The notes below the pieces were generated by a model. The model searched no databases. It worked only from the letters and a program-made list of their open reading frames with translations, and was not told where the DNA came from. The translations under genes and the position numbers were made by a program. From Zavarzinella formosa DSM 19928 (GTDB lineage: Bacteria; Planctomycetota; Planctomycetia; Gemmatales; Gemmataceae): a stretch of DNA of 59,540 nucleotides. This document shows positions 8,120-17,479 of this stretch, piece after piece. The number at the start of each line of letters is the position of its first letter. Position 1 is the first letter of the stretch. Location of the stretch: the NCBI RefSeq assembly GCF_000255705.1, contig NZ_JH636439.1, positions 1,189,666 to 1,249,205 on the forward strand, given 5' to 3'.

Positions 8120-10903
8120 GTGCGTTGTCTCAGCCTGGCTTTGTTGTTTGCGGGAACCATGTCTCTGGCGTGGTCCCAAACACCCGCTCCCAAGTCAGCC
8201 CCGGCCACCCCGGAACAATTACGCAAGGCCGTCGAAGATTTGGCCCACTCGCGTTTTGCCGTGCGGGAAAAAGCCTCGCGCACCCTATGGGAAGCCGGAC
8301 GCCTGGCCGAGCCGGTCCTCCGGGAAGCGGCCCAAAGCAAGGATGAGGAAACGACCAATCGGGCCAAATCTATTCTGGAAAAATTCGATTGGGGGATTTA
8401 CCCCGACACGCCGCCGGACCTGTTGAAACTCATCGAGAACTTTCGCGGTGGCGACCAAAACCAGCGACAACAGGTTCTGGCCGATATGATGCGGCTGAAA
8501 CCCACCCGTTTCAGCACTCTCCGCAAATTGATCGCCCGCGAGACGAATCCGGATCTCCGGAAGGAAATGTATTTCAATTTGTCCTTCCAAGCCCGTGCAA
8601 CCGTGCCGGTGTTGATCGTCGCCAACCAACTTGATGAAGCCGGCGAACTTCTCGAAATTTGTCTCTCGCATGGCAACAACGCCTCGCTGGGGGACTTCGC
8701 CACCTTCCTCTATCTCCGCAAGCAAACCGACCTGACCATCAAGCGACTGGAAGCGGAGGTTGCCCTCCTGAAGGGGACTGACCGCGTTCGTGCCCAAGAA
8801 ACGCTCGCCTATTTGTATCGCACGAAGAAAGACTGGAAGCAGGCCGCCAAATATGCCAGCGCGGCCGACAACAAGGAACTGCGATCTGATGTGGCCTGGG
8901 AATCCAACGACTGGAAAACGCTGGCGGCCGCGCCACTGGTTCGCGGGGAGGACGATGGCGACCAACGCGGGCTGGCGGCGGCCTACCACCGTATTTCCGG
9001 GGACAAGGCCAAGTACGACGAGGCCATTGCCGAACTCCGCAAAGACTTGAACGGCGTCGAGGGGGACGACTTCACCGCCCGCGAGTTTGCGAAGGCTCTC
9101 TTGCTCAACGGGGAAGGGGGGGAAGCGATCAAGCTGCTGAAGGATCGGCCGGGCACCGCCAGCGCCATTGTCTTCGATCTCTTATGCGCCCAGTTGAAGT
9201 TCCGCGAAGCCTTTGCGTTTGCGGACAAGGCGTTGAAGGAGATTGAAAAAGAGGAAGATTTTGAAGTCCGCCAACTGGAACTGAATTTTCGCCGGGTGAT
9301 TATTCTCTCCAACTTGGGGGAGACCGATTCGGCGACACAACTTTGTCGGAAGCAACTGGACATCATCCAAATGAAGCCTCAACTCGTCCCCCAGGCGAGT
9401 TTGATCGTCAAGGATCTTGTGCGGGCGGGCCATCGGAATCTGGCCATCGAATGCGCGTCCAAAGTCTCGTCCATGCTGTTAAACCGCCGGGGAGACCGGG
9501 AAGACATCACGGATGTTTTCGACAGGCTTTACGAAGACATGGGTTTTGTGCCGTTCACTTGGTGGCAGGTCATTCGGAAGGCCGAGGGTGAAAAGGACCC
9601 GTTGGAACAATTCCAACGCCTGGAAAAACTATTTGCCGGAAAAGGCGCCGCCAAAGACATCGAACTTCTGGAAAAAGGGCTGACACACAAACTGGAACCG
9701 GAACGCCCCTCCGGCCCTTTCGCGCCTCCGGTGGATCGTCGGCAAAACGACTTTGCCCTGGCGGAACTCTACCGCCGACACAGGGATTCCAAAAAAGCCG
9801 ACGCGGCCTACCGGCGGTCGGTGGGCTTGAAGACGCCGAAGCCGCAACCAAAAGTCAAAACGGAGACACCGTCGAACGGGGTTGAGTTCGAGCCGAATGA
9901 TGTCAGCGATGAAGAGGCTTTCAGCCACGAAAAACTCCTTGGCTATGCCGATTTTCTTTCCAAGGATGGCCGTCACAAAGAGGCGGCCGAGATGTACGAA
10001 CGGGCGTGGAAATCTCAGCCGGATCACCCGCTGGCTCTTTTCCTTCAAGGGCAATCGCTTGTGAAAGCCGGGGAGGAAAAGAAGGGCCGGCCGATCATCG
10101 AAGCCTCGCATTGGGTCCCGTTGGGCAATGAGGTCGTCCGCTCGATGTTCGGCGATGAACTGGCCAAGCGGGGATTTGACGAGGATTCCCGCCGGGAAAT
10201 GCAATTGATCCTCGACACGGGTTGGTTCCGCAGCTTTTATGTTGGCAACGTCCATTTGCGGATGGCCCGTCTCCTCGCCCGGCAAAAGGATTTCGCCGGG
10301 GCGGCCCGGTATTACGAAAAGGATGTCATCAGTCTGTTTCGCACCGGGGCGACGTTTCAAGATCCGCGAGCCTATCTCACCGTGCCGGAACTGTCCCGGA
10401 GTTACCGCCTGCGGGCGATGCTCGCGGCCGGGAAGGTGGACGAAGCCTTGAAGGAAGCCCGACAGAGCCTTGACCTGTTGCCGGGCAACGTGGAACTCGC
10501 CATCGACTTTGTGCCGGAACTTGACCGGTCGGGTCGCAAGAAGGAAGCCGACGGGTTGTACAAGCAACTGCGGGACGCTTACGAATCGGCCATCAAAGAT
10601 TTCGGCTCCAGCGGCGACTTGCGGAACAGCCTCGCTTGGGTGATGGTGAACTGCAACCGTGATCTCGAAGAAGCGAAGAAACATGCCGAGAAGGCGGTCG
10701 CCCTCCATCCCAATTCCGCCGGCTATATCGACACGCTGGCCGAAATTCACTTCCGGCTCAAGGATCGTCCCAAGGCCCTCGAACTCATGAAGAAGTGTGC
10801 CCAACTCGAACCCAAAAGCCCCTATTTCCGCAAACAACTGGAACGGTTTGAGAAAAAAGCCTTCGATTCAAAACCGCCGGACGAGGAAACGGGAGACGAT
10901 TAA
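8120..10903 (+). CDS. Large exported TPR-repeat protein
   Basis: A 927-residue protein. It starts at a GTG preceded by GGGGAGA and opens with the signal peptide MRCLSLALLFAGTMSLAWSQ. The body is almost wholly helical and holds many degenerate tetratricopeptide repeats. Examples are the ADFLSKDGRHKEAAEMYERA block near residue 610 and the final ATP-independent TPR run YIDTLAEIHFRLKDRPKALE. An Ala/Arg-rich HEAT-like start (ARSRFAVREKAS-type) precedes them. It probably acts as an envelope scaffold. It lies 142 bp before the PVC cytochrome gene on the same strand. Partners are unknown. Confidence 0.82.
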   Translation: MRCLSLALLFAGTMSLAWSQTPAPKSAPATPEQLRKAVEDLAHSRFAVREKASRTLWEAGRLAEPVLREAAQSKDEETTNRAKSILEKFDWGIYPDTPPDLLKLIENFRGGDQNQRQQVLADMMRLKPTRFSTLRKLIARETNPDLRKEMYFNLSFQARATVPVLIVANQLDEAGELLEICLSHGNNASLGDFATFLYLRKQTDLTIKRLEAEVALLKGTDRVRAQETLAYLYRTKKDWKQAAKYASAADNKELRSDVAWESNDWKTLAAAPLVRGEDDGDQRGLAAAYHRISGDKAKYDEAIAELRKDLNGVEGDDFTAREFAKALLLNGEGGEAIKLLKDRPGTASAIVFDLLCAQLKFREAFAFADKALKEIEKEEDFEVRQLELNFRRVIILSNLGETDSATQLCRKQLDIIQMKPQLVPQASLIVKDLVRAGHRNLAIECASKVSSMLLNRRGDREDITDVFDRLYEDMGFVPFTWWQVIRKAEGEKDPLEQFQRLEKLFAGKGAAKDIELLEKGLTHKLEPERPSGPFAPPVDRRQNDFALAELYRRHRDSKKADAAYRRSVGLKTPKPQPKVKTETPSNGVEFEPNDVSDEEAFSHEKLLGYADFLSKDGRHKEAAEMYERAWKSQPDHPLALFLQGQSLVKAGEEKKGRPIIEASHWVPLGNEVVRSMFGDELAKRGFDEDSRREMQLILDTGWFRSFYVGNVHLRMARLLARQKDFAGAARYYEKDVISLFRTGATFQDPRAYLTVPELSRSYRLRAMLAAGKVDEALKEARQSLDLLPGNVELAIDFVPELDRSGRKKEADGLYKQLRDAYESAIKDFGSSGDLRNSLAWVMVNCNRDLEEAKKHAEKAVALHPNSAGYIDTLAEIHFRLKDRPKALELMKKCAQLEPKSPYFRKQLERFEKKAFDSKPPDEETGDD

Positions 10904-10943
10904 TCTTCCGCCTCTTTTCAGTTTGTGTTCGTCTCCGTCTGGA

Positions 10944-11032
10944 GTTTCTGGTTTCTAGTTTCTAGTTTCTAGTTAACCGGATCAGCACCCTTCACGTTCT
11001 TGGTTTTGAACGAGAAACTAGAAACCAGAAAC
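10944..11032. repeat. Inverted repeat made of GTTTCTA units
   Basis: The spacer between the TPR and cytochrome genes holds a perfect 20-bp inverted repeat, 10944-10963 against 11013-11032. Both arms are built from short GTTTCTA/GTTTCTG units, with extra copies alongside at 10964-10974 and 11033-11040. The right arm ends 13 bp before the next start codon. It could form a hairpin in the leader or be a dispersed genomic repeat. Confidence 0.8.
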
Positions 11033-11045
11033 AAGAAACTCTCCC

Positions 11046-14000
11046 ATGCGACTCCTCCTTTCCCTCCTGCTTTTTCTTCCATCAATGGCCCTCGCGGACG
11101 ACGGCGTTTTGCCCGTCGGCACTGATGGCAAACCGTTGAACCTCGATTTCGAGACCGGCACCCTGAAGGATTGGACCGCCACCGGCGATGCCTTCAAGGA
11201 TCAACCGATCAAGGGGGATACCGTTGCCGCCCGAAGGGGCGACATGCGGAGCCGCCATCAGGGGCAATGGTGGATCGGCGGGTATGAAAAATACTCCGAC
11301 AAGCCGGTCGGCACGCTCACCAGCGTCGCGTTCAAAGTCACTCATCCGTGGGCAAGCTTCCTCGTGGCCGGGGGGCCGCATGAGAACACCCGCGTCGAAT
11401 TAATCCGAACAGACACCAAGGCGGTGTTCTTCAAGACAAGCGGATCAGAAACCGAGGAGTTGTCCCGCGTGGCCGTCGATCTTCGGCCGCTCAAGGACAA
11501 AGAGATTTTCATCCGCATCGTCGATCAGAACGCCGGTCCGTGGGGGCATGTGAACTTTGACGACTTCCGGTTCCATGCCGAGGAGCCCAAGATTGCTCCC
11601 CGGCCCAAGGCGACCGCACCGGACGCTTTCAAATACGCCGGGCTTCCCCCGGAGGAAGCCGCCAAGGCGATGACTGTGCCCAAGGGGTTCTCTGTGAAAC
11701 TCTTCGCGGGTGAGCCGGATGTTCATCAACCGATCGCCATGTGTACGGATGACCGGGGCCGTCTCTGGGTGGTCGAAGCTTATGCTTACCCAAAAAGGTT
11801 GCCGTTCGATGGCCCTTTGCTTCCCGAGGCGGAACGGAAGAAGGGGGACAAGATCCTCATCTTCGAGGACACCGACGGCGACGGGAAATTTGACAAGCGG
11901 ACCACCTTCATCGAGGGGTTGAATCTCGTCAGCGGCATCGAGCTCGGTTTCGGCGGCGTGTGGGTCGGTGCCGCCCCGTATTTCATGTTCATCCCGCACG
12001 ATCAAGCAACCGACAAGGCCGGTGAACCGAAAATCCTCCTCGACGGTTGGGGCTATCAAGACACCCACGAAACGCTGAACAGCTTCATCTGGGGGCCGGA
12101 TGGCTGGCTCTACGGCTGTCATGGCGTCTTTACTCATAGCCGCGTCGGCAAGCCCGGAACGCCGGACAAGGACCGCACGCCGATCAACGCGGGCATCTGG
12201 CGTTACCACCCGACCAAACACGAATTCGAGGTCTTCGCCCAAGGCACCAGCAATCCGTGGGGGCTGGACTTCAACGAGCATGGCGAGGCGTTTGTCGAAG
12301 CCTGCGTGATTCCGCACATGTGGCACATCATCCAAGGCGGCCGATACCAACGACAGGCCGGATTCCATTTTAACCCTTACACCTACGCGGATATCCCCAC
12401 AATTGCCAAACACCGGCATTATGTGGGCGCGACGCCGCACTCCGGCAACGGCCGATCCGATGAAGTCGGCGGTGGCCACGCCCATAGCGGCCTGTTGTGC
12501 TATCAGGGTGGCTTGTGGCCGAAGGAATATCACGGCAAATTGTTTATGGGCAACATCCACGGTCACCGTCTTAACGTGGATGTCATCACGCCCAAGGGAA
12601 GCGGCTACGAAGCCGACCGGAACCCGGATTTCCTGCTGACGAACGACCGCTATTCGCTGATCGTCGGCCTGCAACCCGCCCCGGACGGCAACGTCTACAT
12701 GATCGACTGGTACGACAAGCAAACCTGTCACCGCCCGGAACCGGAAATTTGGGACCGCACCAACGGCCGTGTTTACAAGATCGTGCATGAGAGCACCATC
12801 CCGGTGAAGGGACTTGATCTGCAAAAGCTGTCAGACGAAGAGTTGGTGAAATTGCAACTCAGCGACAACGAGTGGATGGTTCGGCACTCACGGCGAATCT
12901 TGCAAGAGCGAGTGGGCATTGATACTCGACATCTAAGGGACGTGTTGAAGGTGGTGGTTGATGTTCAACCGGGTCACGATTCCAAGCGGTTGCGATTGAT
13001 GTGGTTAGTGGCGGCGTTGGATGAAGAACTGACGATGGGCCGTTTGCAACCCAAACAACCTGACTCGCCGGTCCAAGCCTATGTGATCCGAATGTTGATG
13101 AATTCAATTTCCAAAGAAGCCGGAGAGAAATTGCAGAGCGTGCTTCAAGCAGCCAGTCGAGACAATGCTCCGGTTTCCCACCGGGTCATTGCCTCGGGCC
13201 TTGGCAAGTTGCCCCTTGAGAGCCGGATCGTTGTTTTGAAACAATTGTTGTCACATGCCGAGGAGGCGGCCGACCACAATCTTCCGCTGCTGTATTGGTA
13301 TGCTCTTGAATCCGTCGCCGAAAAAGATCCGGCGACGGCGATGAAACTGGCCACCGAGGGGAAGATTCCTCTGTTGGTCCATTTCACGGCCCGGCGAATC
13401 GCCACCACGTCCGGGATGGTGGAGAACGATTTGCTGGCCAAGGTTATTGGCGAGATGGCCAACAGTGCTGATCCGCGACTGGCCACTTTGCTCGACGGTG
13501 TCAACGATGGCTTCAAGGGCCGCCGAAATCTCGGGATGCCCGAGAAGTGGTCGGAGACGATGGCGGCCGTTGAGAAGACGAAAGACGCCAGACTTCAGGC
13601 GGCGGTCTCAAACCTCGCGGCCGCGTTCGGCGATCCGAAACAATTGGCCAAGTTGCGGCAATCGTTGACCAACACCAAACTGGTCCCGGCCATCCGGCTC
13701 AAGAATCTCGACACGCTCCTGAACGCCCAAGACAAGGAACTTGCCCCGGTCCTGCGGGCGCTCTTGGACGACAATGCTCTCCGTGGGGCCGCGATTCGGG
13801 GATTGGCTGGGTATGATGATCCGGCGGCCCCGGCGGCAATTCTGGCGAAGTGGAAGACGCTTAACTTGGATGAACGCCGGGATGCTCAAAACACATTGGC
13901 GGCCCGTCCCGCTTCCGCGAAGGCACTGTTGAAAGCCATTGAGGAAAAAGTCGTGTCCCCGGCCGATGTCTCGGCCGACGTGATTCGCTCGATGCGAAAC

Positions 14001-15089
14001 CTTCCGGACAAGACGCTGGCCGCCGACATCACGCGGGTATGGGGAACCGTCCGTGACACCCCGGTGGCCCGGCAACAGGCGATGCGGGAGATGAAAACGC
14101 TGCTGGCGAAACCCGGCCAGCCGAAGCCGGATTTGATGCTCGGCCGGGCGTTGTTCGCCAAGACCTGCCAGCAATGCCACAAACTCTTTGGCGTTGGCGG
14201 TGCGGTCGGCCCGGACATCACCGGATCCAACCGGGCGAACCTCGATTATCTGTTGGAAAACATCCTCGACCCCAGCGCCGTGATCCCCAAGGATTACATG
14301 CCCACCGTTTTCCAACTGGCCAACGGCCGGACAATCACCGGCATCGTGAAGGGGCAAAACGCGAACGCAGTCACCGTTCAAACCGCCAACGAAGTGCTGG
14401 TCGTCAACATCGCGGATATCGATTCGCGGAAGGAAACGACCGTGTCCATGATGCCCGAGGATCAACTCAAGCCATTCAAGGAACACGAAATCCGGTCTCT
14501 GTTCGCATATCTGCAAAATCCCGCCCAAACGTCGATGCTGGCCACCGTCGAGAACTCCAAAGACTTCTTCAACGGGAAAGACCTGACCGGTTGGATCGGC
14601 AAGCCGGAATTGTGGTCGGTTGAGAACGGCGAGATTGTCGGCAAGACAGATGGGCTGAAGCGGAATGAATTTCTGCGATCAGAACTCGCGGTCGAGAACT
14701 TTAAGCTCACTCTCCAGGTGAAGCTAACGCCGAACAAGGAAAACAGCGGCGTGCAGTTCCGCAGCGAAGCCCTTCCAGACGGGGAGATGCGCGGCTACCA
14801 AGCCGATGTCGGGGCGGGTTGGTGGGGTAAACTGTATGAGGAAAGCGGCCGGGGCTTGTTGTGGGATAAATCCGGCGAGGCCCATGTGAAATCGGGGGAG
14901 TGGAACACCTACGAAATCGTGGCCGATGGTTCGTCAATCAAGACGTTCATCAACGGCAAGGCCTGTGTTGATCTCACGGATGAACCGGGGGCGAAGCGAG
15001 GGATCTTCGGCCTGCAACTTCACTCCGGCGGGGCGATGGAAGTCCGTTACAAGGATTTGAAACTGCAATTGTTGGAAGCCAAGAAATGA
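11046..15089 (+). CDS. PVC-type haem-binding dehydrogenase with DUF1080 tail
   Basis: An exported 1347-residue multidomain protein typical of planctomycetes. After a signal peptide (MRLLLSLLLFLPSMALA) comes a beta-sandwich-like region (about 20-175). It is followed by the PVC membrane-bound dehydrogenase domain of TIGR02604 type (about 205-580), a beta-propeller resembling sugar dehydrogenases (WGPDGWLYGCHG, NPWGLDFNEHGE). HEAT-like helices lead to a TIGR02603 cytochrome c with CQQCHK at about 1041. The C-terminus (from about 1170, FFNGKDLTGWIGKPELWSVE) is a DUF1080/3-keto-disaccharide hydrolase domain. A periplasmic role in sugar oxidation or cleavage is inferred. Confidence 0.92.
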   Translation: MRLLLSLLLFLPSMALADDGVLPVGTDGKPLNLDFETGTLKDWTATGDAFKDQPIKGDTVAARRGDMRSRHQGQWWIGGYEKYSDKPVGTLTSVAFKVTHPWASFLVAGGPHENTRVELIRTDTKAVFFKTSGSETEELSRVAVDLRPLKDKEIFIRIVDQNAGPWGHVNFDDFRFHAEEPKIAPRPKATAPDAFKYAGLPPEEAAKAMTVPKGFSVKLFAGEPDVHQPIAMCTDDRGRLWVVEAYAYPKRLPFDGPLLPEAERKKGDKILIFEDTDGDGKFDKRTTFIEGLNLVSGIELGFGGVWVGAAPYFMFIPHDQATDKAGEPKILLDGWGYQDTHETLNSFIWGPDGWLYGCHGVFTHSRVGKPGTPDKDRTPINAGIWRYHPTKHEFEVFAQGTSNPWGLDFNEHGEAFVEACVIPHMWHIIQGGRYQRQAGFHFNPYTYADIPTIAKHRHYVGATPHSGNGRSDEVGGGHAHSGLLCYQGGLWPKEYHGKLFMGNIHGHRLNVDVITPKGSGYEADRNPDFLLTNDRYSLIVGLQPAPDGNVYMIDWYDKQTCHRPEPEIWDRTNGRVYKIVHESTIPVKGLDLQKLSDEELVKLQLSDNEWMVRHSRRILQERVGIDTRHLRDVLKVVVDVQPGHDSKRLRLMWLVAALDEELTMGRLQPKQPDSPVQAYVIRMLMNSISKEAGEKLQSVLQAASRDNAPVSHRVIASGLGKLPLESRIVVLKQLLSHAEEAADHNLPLLYWYALESVAEKDPATAMKLATEGKIPLLVHFTARRIATTSGMVENDLLAKVIGEMANSADPRLATLLDGVNDGFKGRRNLGMPEKWSETMAAVEKTKDARLQAAVSNLAAAFGDPKQLAKLRQSLTNTKLVPAIRLKNLDTLLNAQDKELAPVLRALLDDNALRGAAIRGLAGYDDPAAPAAILAKWKTLNLDERRDAQNTLAARPASAKALLKAIEEKVVSPADVSADVIRSMRNLPDKTLAADITRVWGTVRDTPVARQQAMREMKTLLAKPGQPKPDLMLGRALFAKTCQQCHKLFGVGGAVGPDITGSNRANLDYLLENILDPSAVIPKDYMPTVFQLANGRTITGIVKGQNANAVTVQTANEVLVVNIADIDSRKETTVSMMPEDQLKPFKEHEIRSLFAYLQNPAQTSMLATVENSKDFFNGKDLTGWIGKPELWSVENGEIVGKTDGLKRNEFLRSELAVENFKLTLQVKLTPNKENSGVQFRSEALPDGEMRGYQADVGAGWWGKLYEESGRGLLWDKSGEAHVKSGEWNTYEIVADGSSIKTFINGKACVDLTDEPGAKRGIFGLQLHSGGAMEVRYKDLKLQLLEAKK

Positions 15090-15556
15090 TCCGTCCGGCG
15101 CTGGCTGTCGTCCTTCTCGGTCTGCTGACTCATTCGTCCGCTCACGCCCACAAGATGCTGGCGACGTGTCGGCTCACCGAGACAGAAGTGTTAGTCGAGG
15201 TTTACTACGAGGACGATAGCCCGGCCGACGGGGCCAAAATTCAGATCCGACAGGGGGATGCCGTTCTGGTGGAAGGCCGAACGGATGACACCGGGAAATG
15301 GACCGCCCTTCGCCTGGCGTCGGGCGAGTACGTCCTCCGGGCCGAACATTACGGCCATGTGGTGTTGGAACCGTTCACGGTGCCAGACTCCAATCTGAAA
15401 CCTGAAGAAACACCTTTAAAGCGTGAGCCGGCCGGTGTTCGCTGGGCGAGAATCGGCGTCGGAATTGGGGTGATCGTTGGTTTCTTCGCGGCGATATGGG
15501 TGGTTTGCAGGGAGAAAAACACACAGGGCCGGAACCAATCGGCTCCGGCCCCGTGA
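15086..15556 (+). CDS. Small exported protein with carboxypeptidase-regulatory-like domain and C-terminal TM
   Basis: A 156-residue protein that overlaps the cytochrome gene by 4 bp (ATGA), so the two are probably translationally coupled. It has a signal peptide ending near AHA, a beta-sandwich (VEVYYEDDSPADGAKIQIRQ; ASGEYVLRAEHYGHVVLEP) resembling transthyretin/carboxypeptidase-regulatory or NikM-like domains, and one C-terminal transmembrane helix (IGVGIGVIVGFFAAIWVVCR). The topology suggests an envelope domain held by a C-terminal anchor, perhaps docking the cytochrome. The specific function is unknown. Confidence 0.75.
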   Translation: MIRPALAVVLLGLLTHSSAHAHKMLATCRLTETEVLVEVYYEDDSPADGAKIQIRQGDAVLVEGRTDDTGKWTALRLASGEYVLRAEHYGHVVLEPFTVPDSNLKPEETPLKREPAGVRWARIGVGIGVIVGFFAAIWVVCREKNTQGRNQSAPAP

Positions 15557-15606
15557 GAATGAAATCGGGCGACGGTTGAATTTCCGTCAGATGATGGCGG
15601 GGAATT

Positions 15607-15631
15607 GAGCCGGGGTGACATCCCCCGGCTC
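15607..15631 (+). terminator. Candidate terminator hairpin after the cytochrome operon
   Basis: GAGCCGGGG (15607-15615) pairs perfectly with CCCCGGCTC (15623-15631) across a 7-nt loop. It lies 50 bp after the operon's last stop codon. A CCCTTTT run starts only 6 bases later, so it is a weak intrinsic terminator at best. Confidence 0.5.
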
Positions 15632-15729
15632 GCTCGTCCCTTTTGAGGAGTGTTACCCCCTCACTCATTGAATTGCGACGAAGGTTGATGCCGAACAAAA
15701 ATTTCGGCGTTTATTTTGAGTCGATTTTT

Positions 15730-15758
15730 TTGACAAATTCTTGCCATTTCTGAAACTA
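15730..15758 (+). promoter_or_regulatory. Candidate promoter of the first DUF1559 gene
   Basis: The 324-bp spacer 15557-15880 turns distinctly AT-rich after 15690. TTGACA at 15730-15735 is followed after 17 bp by the poor -10 match AAACTA (15753-15758). The start codon is 120 bp downstream. The spacer holds no other gene. Confidence 0.35.
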
Positions 15759-15806
15759 TTCCGGGCAAAAACTGCTCCAATTCGGGCATTTTGCGGTGGA
15801 TTTATT

Positions 15807-15822
15807 GTAACATTCTTGTTAC
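15807..15822. promoter_or_regulatory. Operator-like palindrome upstream of the DUF1559 gene
   Basis: GTAACA (15807-15812) and TGTTAC (15817-15822) form a perfect dyad around a 4-base centre. It sits in an AT-rich tract 58 bp before the start codon, downstream of the candidate promoter, where a repressor could act. No regulator gene is adjacent. Confidence 0.35.
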
Positions 15823-15880
15823 CCTAATTTTACTTTCATTTCTTTTTCACGTCATTTGAAAGTAATTTTGGAGTCCAAAA

Positions 15881-16777
15881 ATGGTGCCGTATTCTTTGCC
15901 GCAAATTCGCGGTCGCAGAGGTTTTACTCTCATTGAGTTGCTCGTCGTCATCGCCATCATCGCGATTTTGATTGGCCTGCTTCTCCCCGCCGTGCAGAAG
16001 ATTCGGGAAGCCGCCAACCGGATGAGCTGCTCCAACAATCTCAAGCAGATGGGTTTGGCCTTCCACGGTCACCATGACACCCTTGGCCGCCTCCCAAGCG
16101 GAGGGACGACTTGGTCCAATCCCCCAACCTTCTTGGCGGTTGGCCAACCGGCCACTCTCGATCAGCAGTTGGCTGGCTGGGGCTTCCAAATTCTGCCTTA
16201 CATTGAGCAAGACGCCGTTTGGAAGGGTGGCGGCGGCGCGACAACGGATGATTGCCAGTCCAATGCGATGGGGGCCAAGATTAAAACGATGTTTTGTCCC
16301 TCCCGACGTGCTCCGCAGGCGATTTCTGGGGCCAATTGGTATGGCCCGGCATCAGCCAACACCCACGGGATGACGGACTATGCCGCCGGCAATCTGGAGC
16401 AAACCGGTCCGGTGGCCTACGGTTACGTCGGTTACAATTTCGCGGCCATCACCGATGGCCTGAGCAACACGCTTGTTCTTGGCGAAAAGATGTTGAACCG
16501 GGCGTTTTTGGGAAGTTTTCAGGGTGATGACAACGAAGGGTACACCTCCGGGTGGGATCACGACACGGTCCGTTACACCAACATCACACCGATTGCCGAC
16601 GTGAACACTCCCGCCGGCGGGGACGGACAACAGCGTTTCGGCTCTTCCCACACGGGCGGGTTGAACGTTGGTTTGAGCGACGGCTCCGTTCGATTCGTGC
16701 GATTTAGCGTCAGCCAAACCACCTTTGCCGCCCTCGGTTCTCGCGCCGGTGGCGAGAATTTGGGAAATGATTTGTGA
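15881..16777 (+). CDS. DUF1559 domain-containing prepilin-like protein
   Basis: A 298-residue planctomycete DUF1559 protein. The type IV prepilin/pseudopilin signature [20 protein letters not shown] begins near residue 11 and should be cut by prepilin peptidase after the glycine. The family linker [20 protein letters not shown] follows. The C-terminal DG motif (LNVGLSDGSVRFVRFSVSQ) is intact. It is probably a surface or secretion-system-associated pseudopilin. TTTTGGAG before the ATG supports the start. The neighbouring lipoprotein, 94 bp downstream, is the usual companion in these genomes. Confidence 0.93.
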   Translation: MVPYSLPQIRGRRGFTLIELLVVIAIIAILIGLLLPAVQKIREAANRMSCSNNLKQMGLAFHGHHDTLGRLPSGGTTWSNPPTFLAVGQPATLDQQLAGWGFQILPYIEQDAVWKGGGGATTDDCQSNAMGAKIKTMFCPSRRAPQAISGANWYGPASANTHGMTDYAAGNLEQTGPVAYGYVGYNFAAITDGLSNTLVLGEKMLNRAFLGSFQGDDNEGYTSGWDHDTVRYTNITPIADVNTPAGGDGQQRFGSSHTGGLNVGLSDGSVRFVRFSVSQTTFAALGSRAGGENLGNDL

Positions 16778-16871
16778 GCAGGTCGGCATTTTTTGACGGA
16801 CATCGCTCGGTCTTGAGCGATGTCCGGTTTCGTTGATGGCTCCGTGCGTCCAATTTTTGATCGGTATCCCA

Positions 16872-17345
16872 ATGCACATTGCACGTTCTCAGCCGGTGCT
16901 AATGCTGGCGGCGAGTTTCGTTTGTTTTTTCGTCGTTGGTTGCGGCGACGAGAAAAAGGACAACACCCCCAAAGTATCCCTGCGGGGAAAGCTGGTCGAC
17001 AAGGGCAATCCGTGGTCTTTCGATGAAAGCAAGATCAAGTACCCCAAGGGAGTGTCCGCCCCGCCGCTCGCCAATGCCCCCAATTCGTCTCCGATCCAGA
17101 TCAAGTTTATCTTGGCCGAGGGAAACGGAGATGTGGTGACAGCTCAAGTGAATGCTCAGGCGGGCACATTTGAAGTGAACGGCATCAAACCGGGCAAGTA
17201 TAAAATTGCGATTTTCCTCACCTCCGGCCTGCCTGTGGCCAGCGATCCGTTCGGTGGAAAATTCAGCATGGACAAAACGCAGGTCGTGCGGGACATCGCC
17301 GGGGGCGAAGATTTGGTGATCGACATCTCAAAGCCGCAGGGTTGA
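16872..17345 (+). CDS. Lipoprotein with carboxypeptidase-regulatory/transthyretin-like fold
   Basis: The start at 16872 gives MHIARSQPVLMLAASFVCFFVVGC, a lipoprotein signal with the lipid-bearing Cys in VVGCG; an upstream extension from 16833 is less likely. The 157-residue protein has a small beta-sandwich (VSLRGKLVDKGNPWSFDES; GTFEVNGIKPGKYKIAIF). Such short lipoproteins often follow DUF1559 genes in planctomycetes, which suggests a shared envelope function. No enzymatic motif is visible. A strong terminator follows, so the two genes form one unit. Confidence 0.78.
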   Translation: MHIARSQPVLMLAASFVCFFVVGCGDEKKDNTPKVSLRGKLVDKGNPWSFDESKIKYPKGVSAPPLANAPNSSPIQIKFILAEGNGDVVTAQVNAQAGTFEVNGIKPGKYKIAIFLTSGLPVASDPFGGKFSMDKTQVVRDIAGGEDLVIDISKPQG

Positions 17346-17370
17346 TCGCTTTTATTCACCAGCCATTTGA

Positions 17371-17400
17371 CGGGGCAACCTCTTGAAGGTTGCCCCGTTT
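17371..17400 (+). terminator. Intrinsic terminator after the DUF1559/lipoprotein unit
   Basis: CGGGGCAACCT (17371-17381) pairs perfectly with AGGTTGCCCCG (17387-17397) around a 5-base loop and is followed by TTT. It lies 26 bp after the lipoprotein stop codon and before the dehydratase gene. Confidence 0.8.
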
Positions 17401-17479
17401 GCGTTCCATGCCGTTCGCCAATCTTGTAAACTAAAATCATCTCTTGTGTTTCCCCCGAGCCATTCAGGAAAGTACCCCG

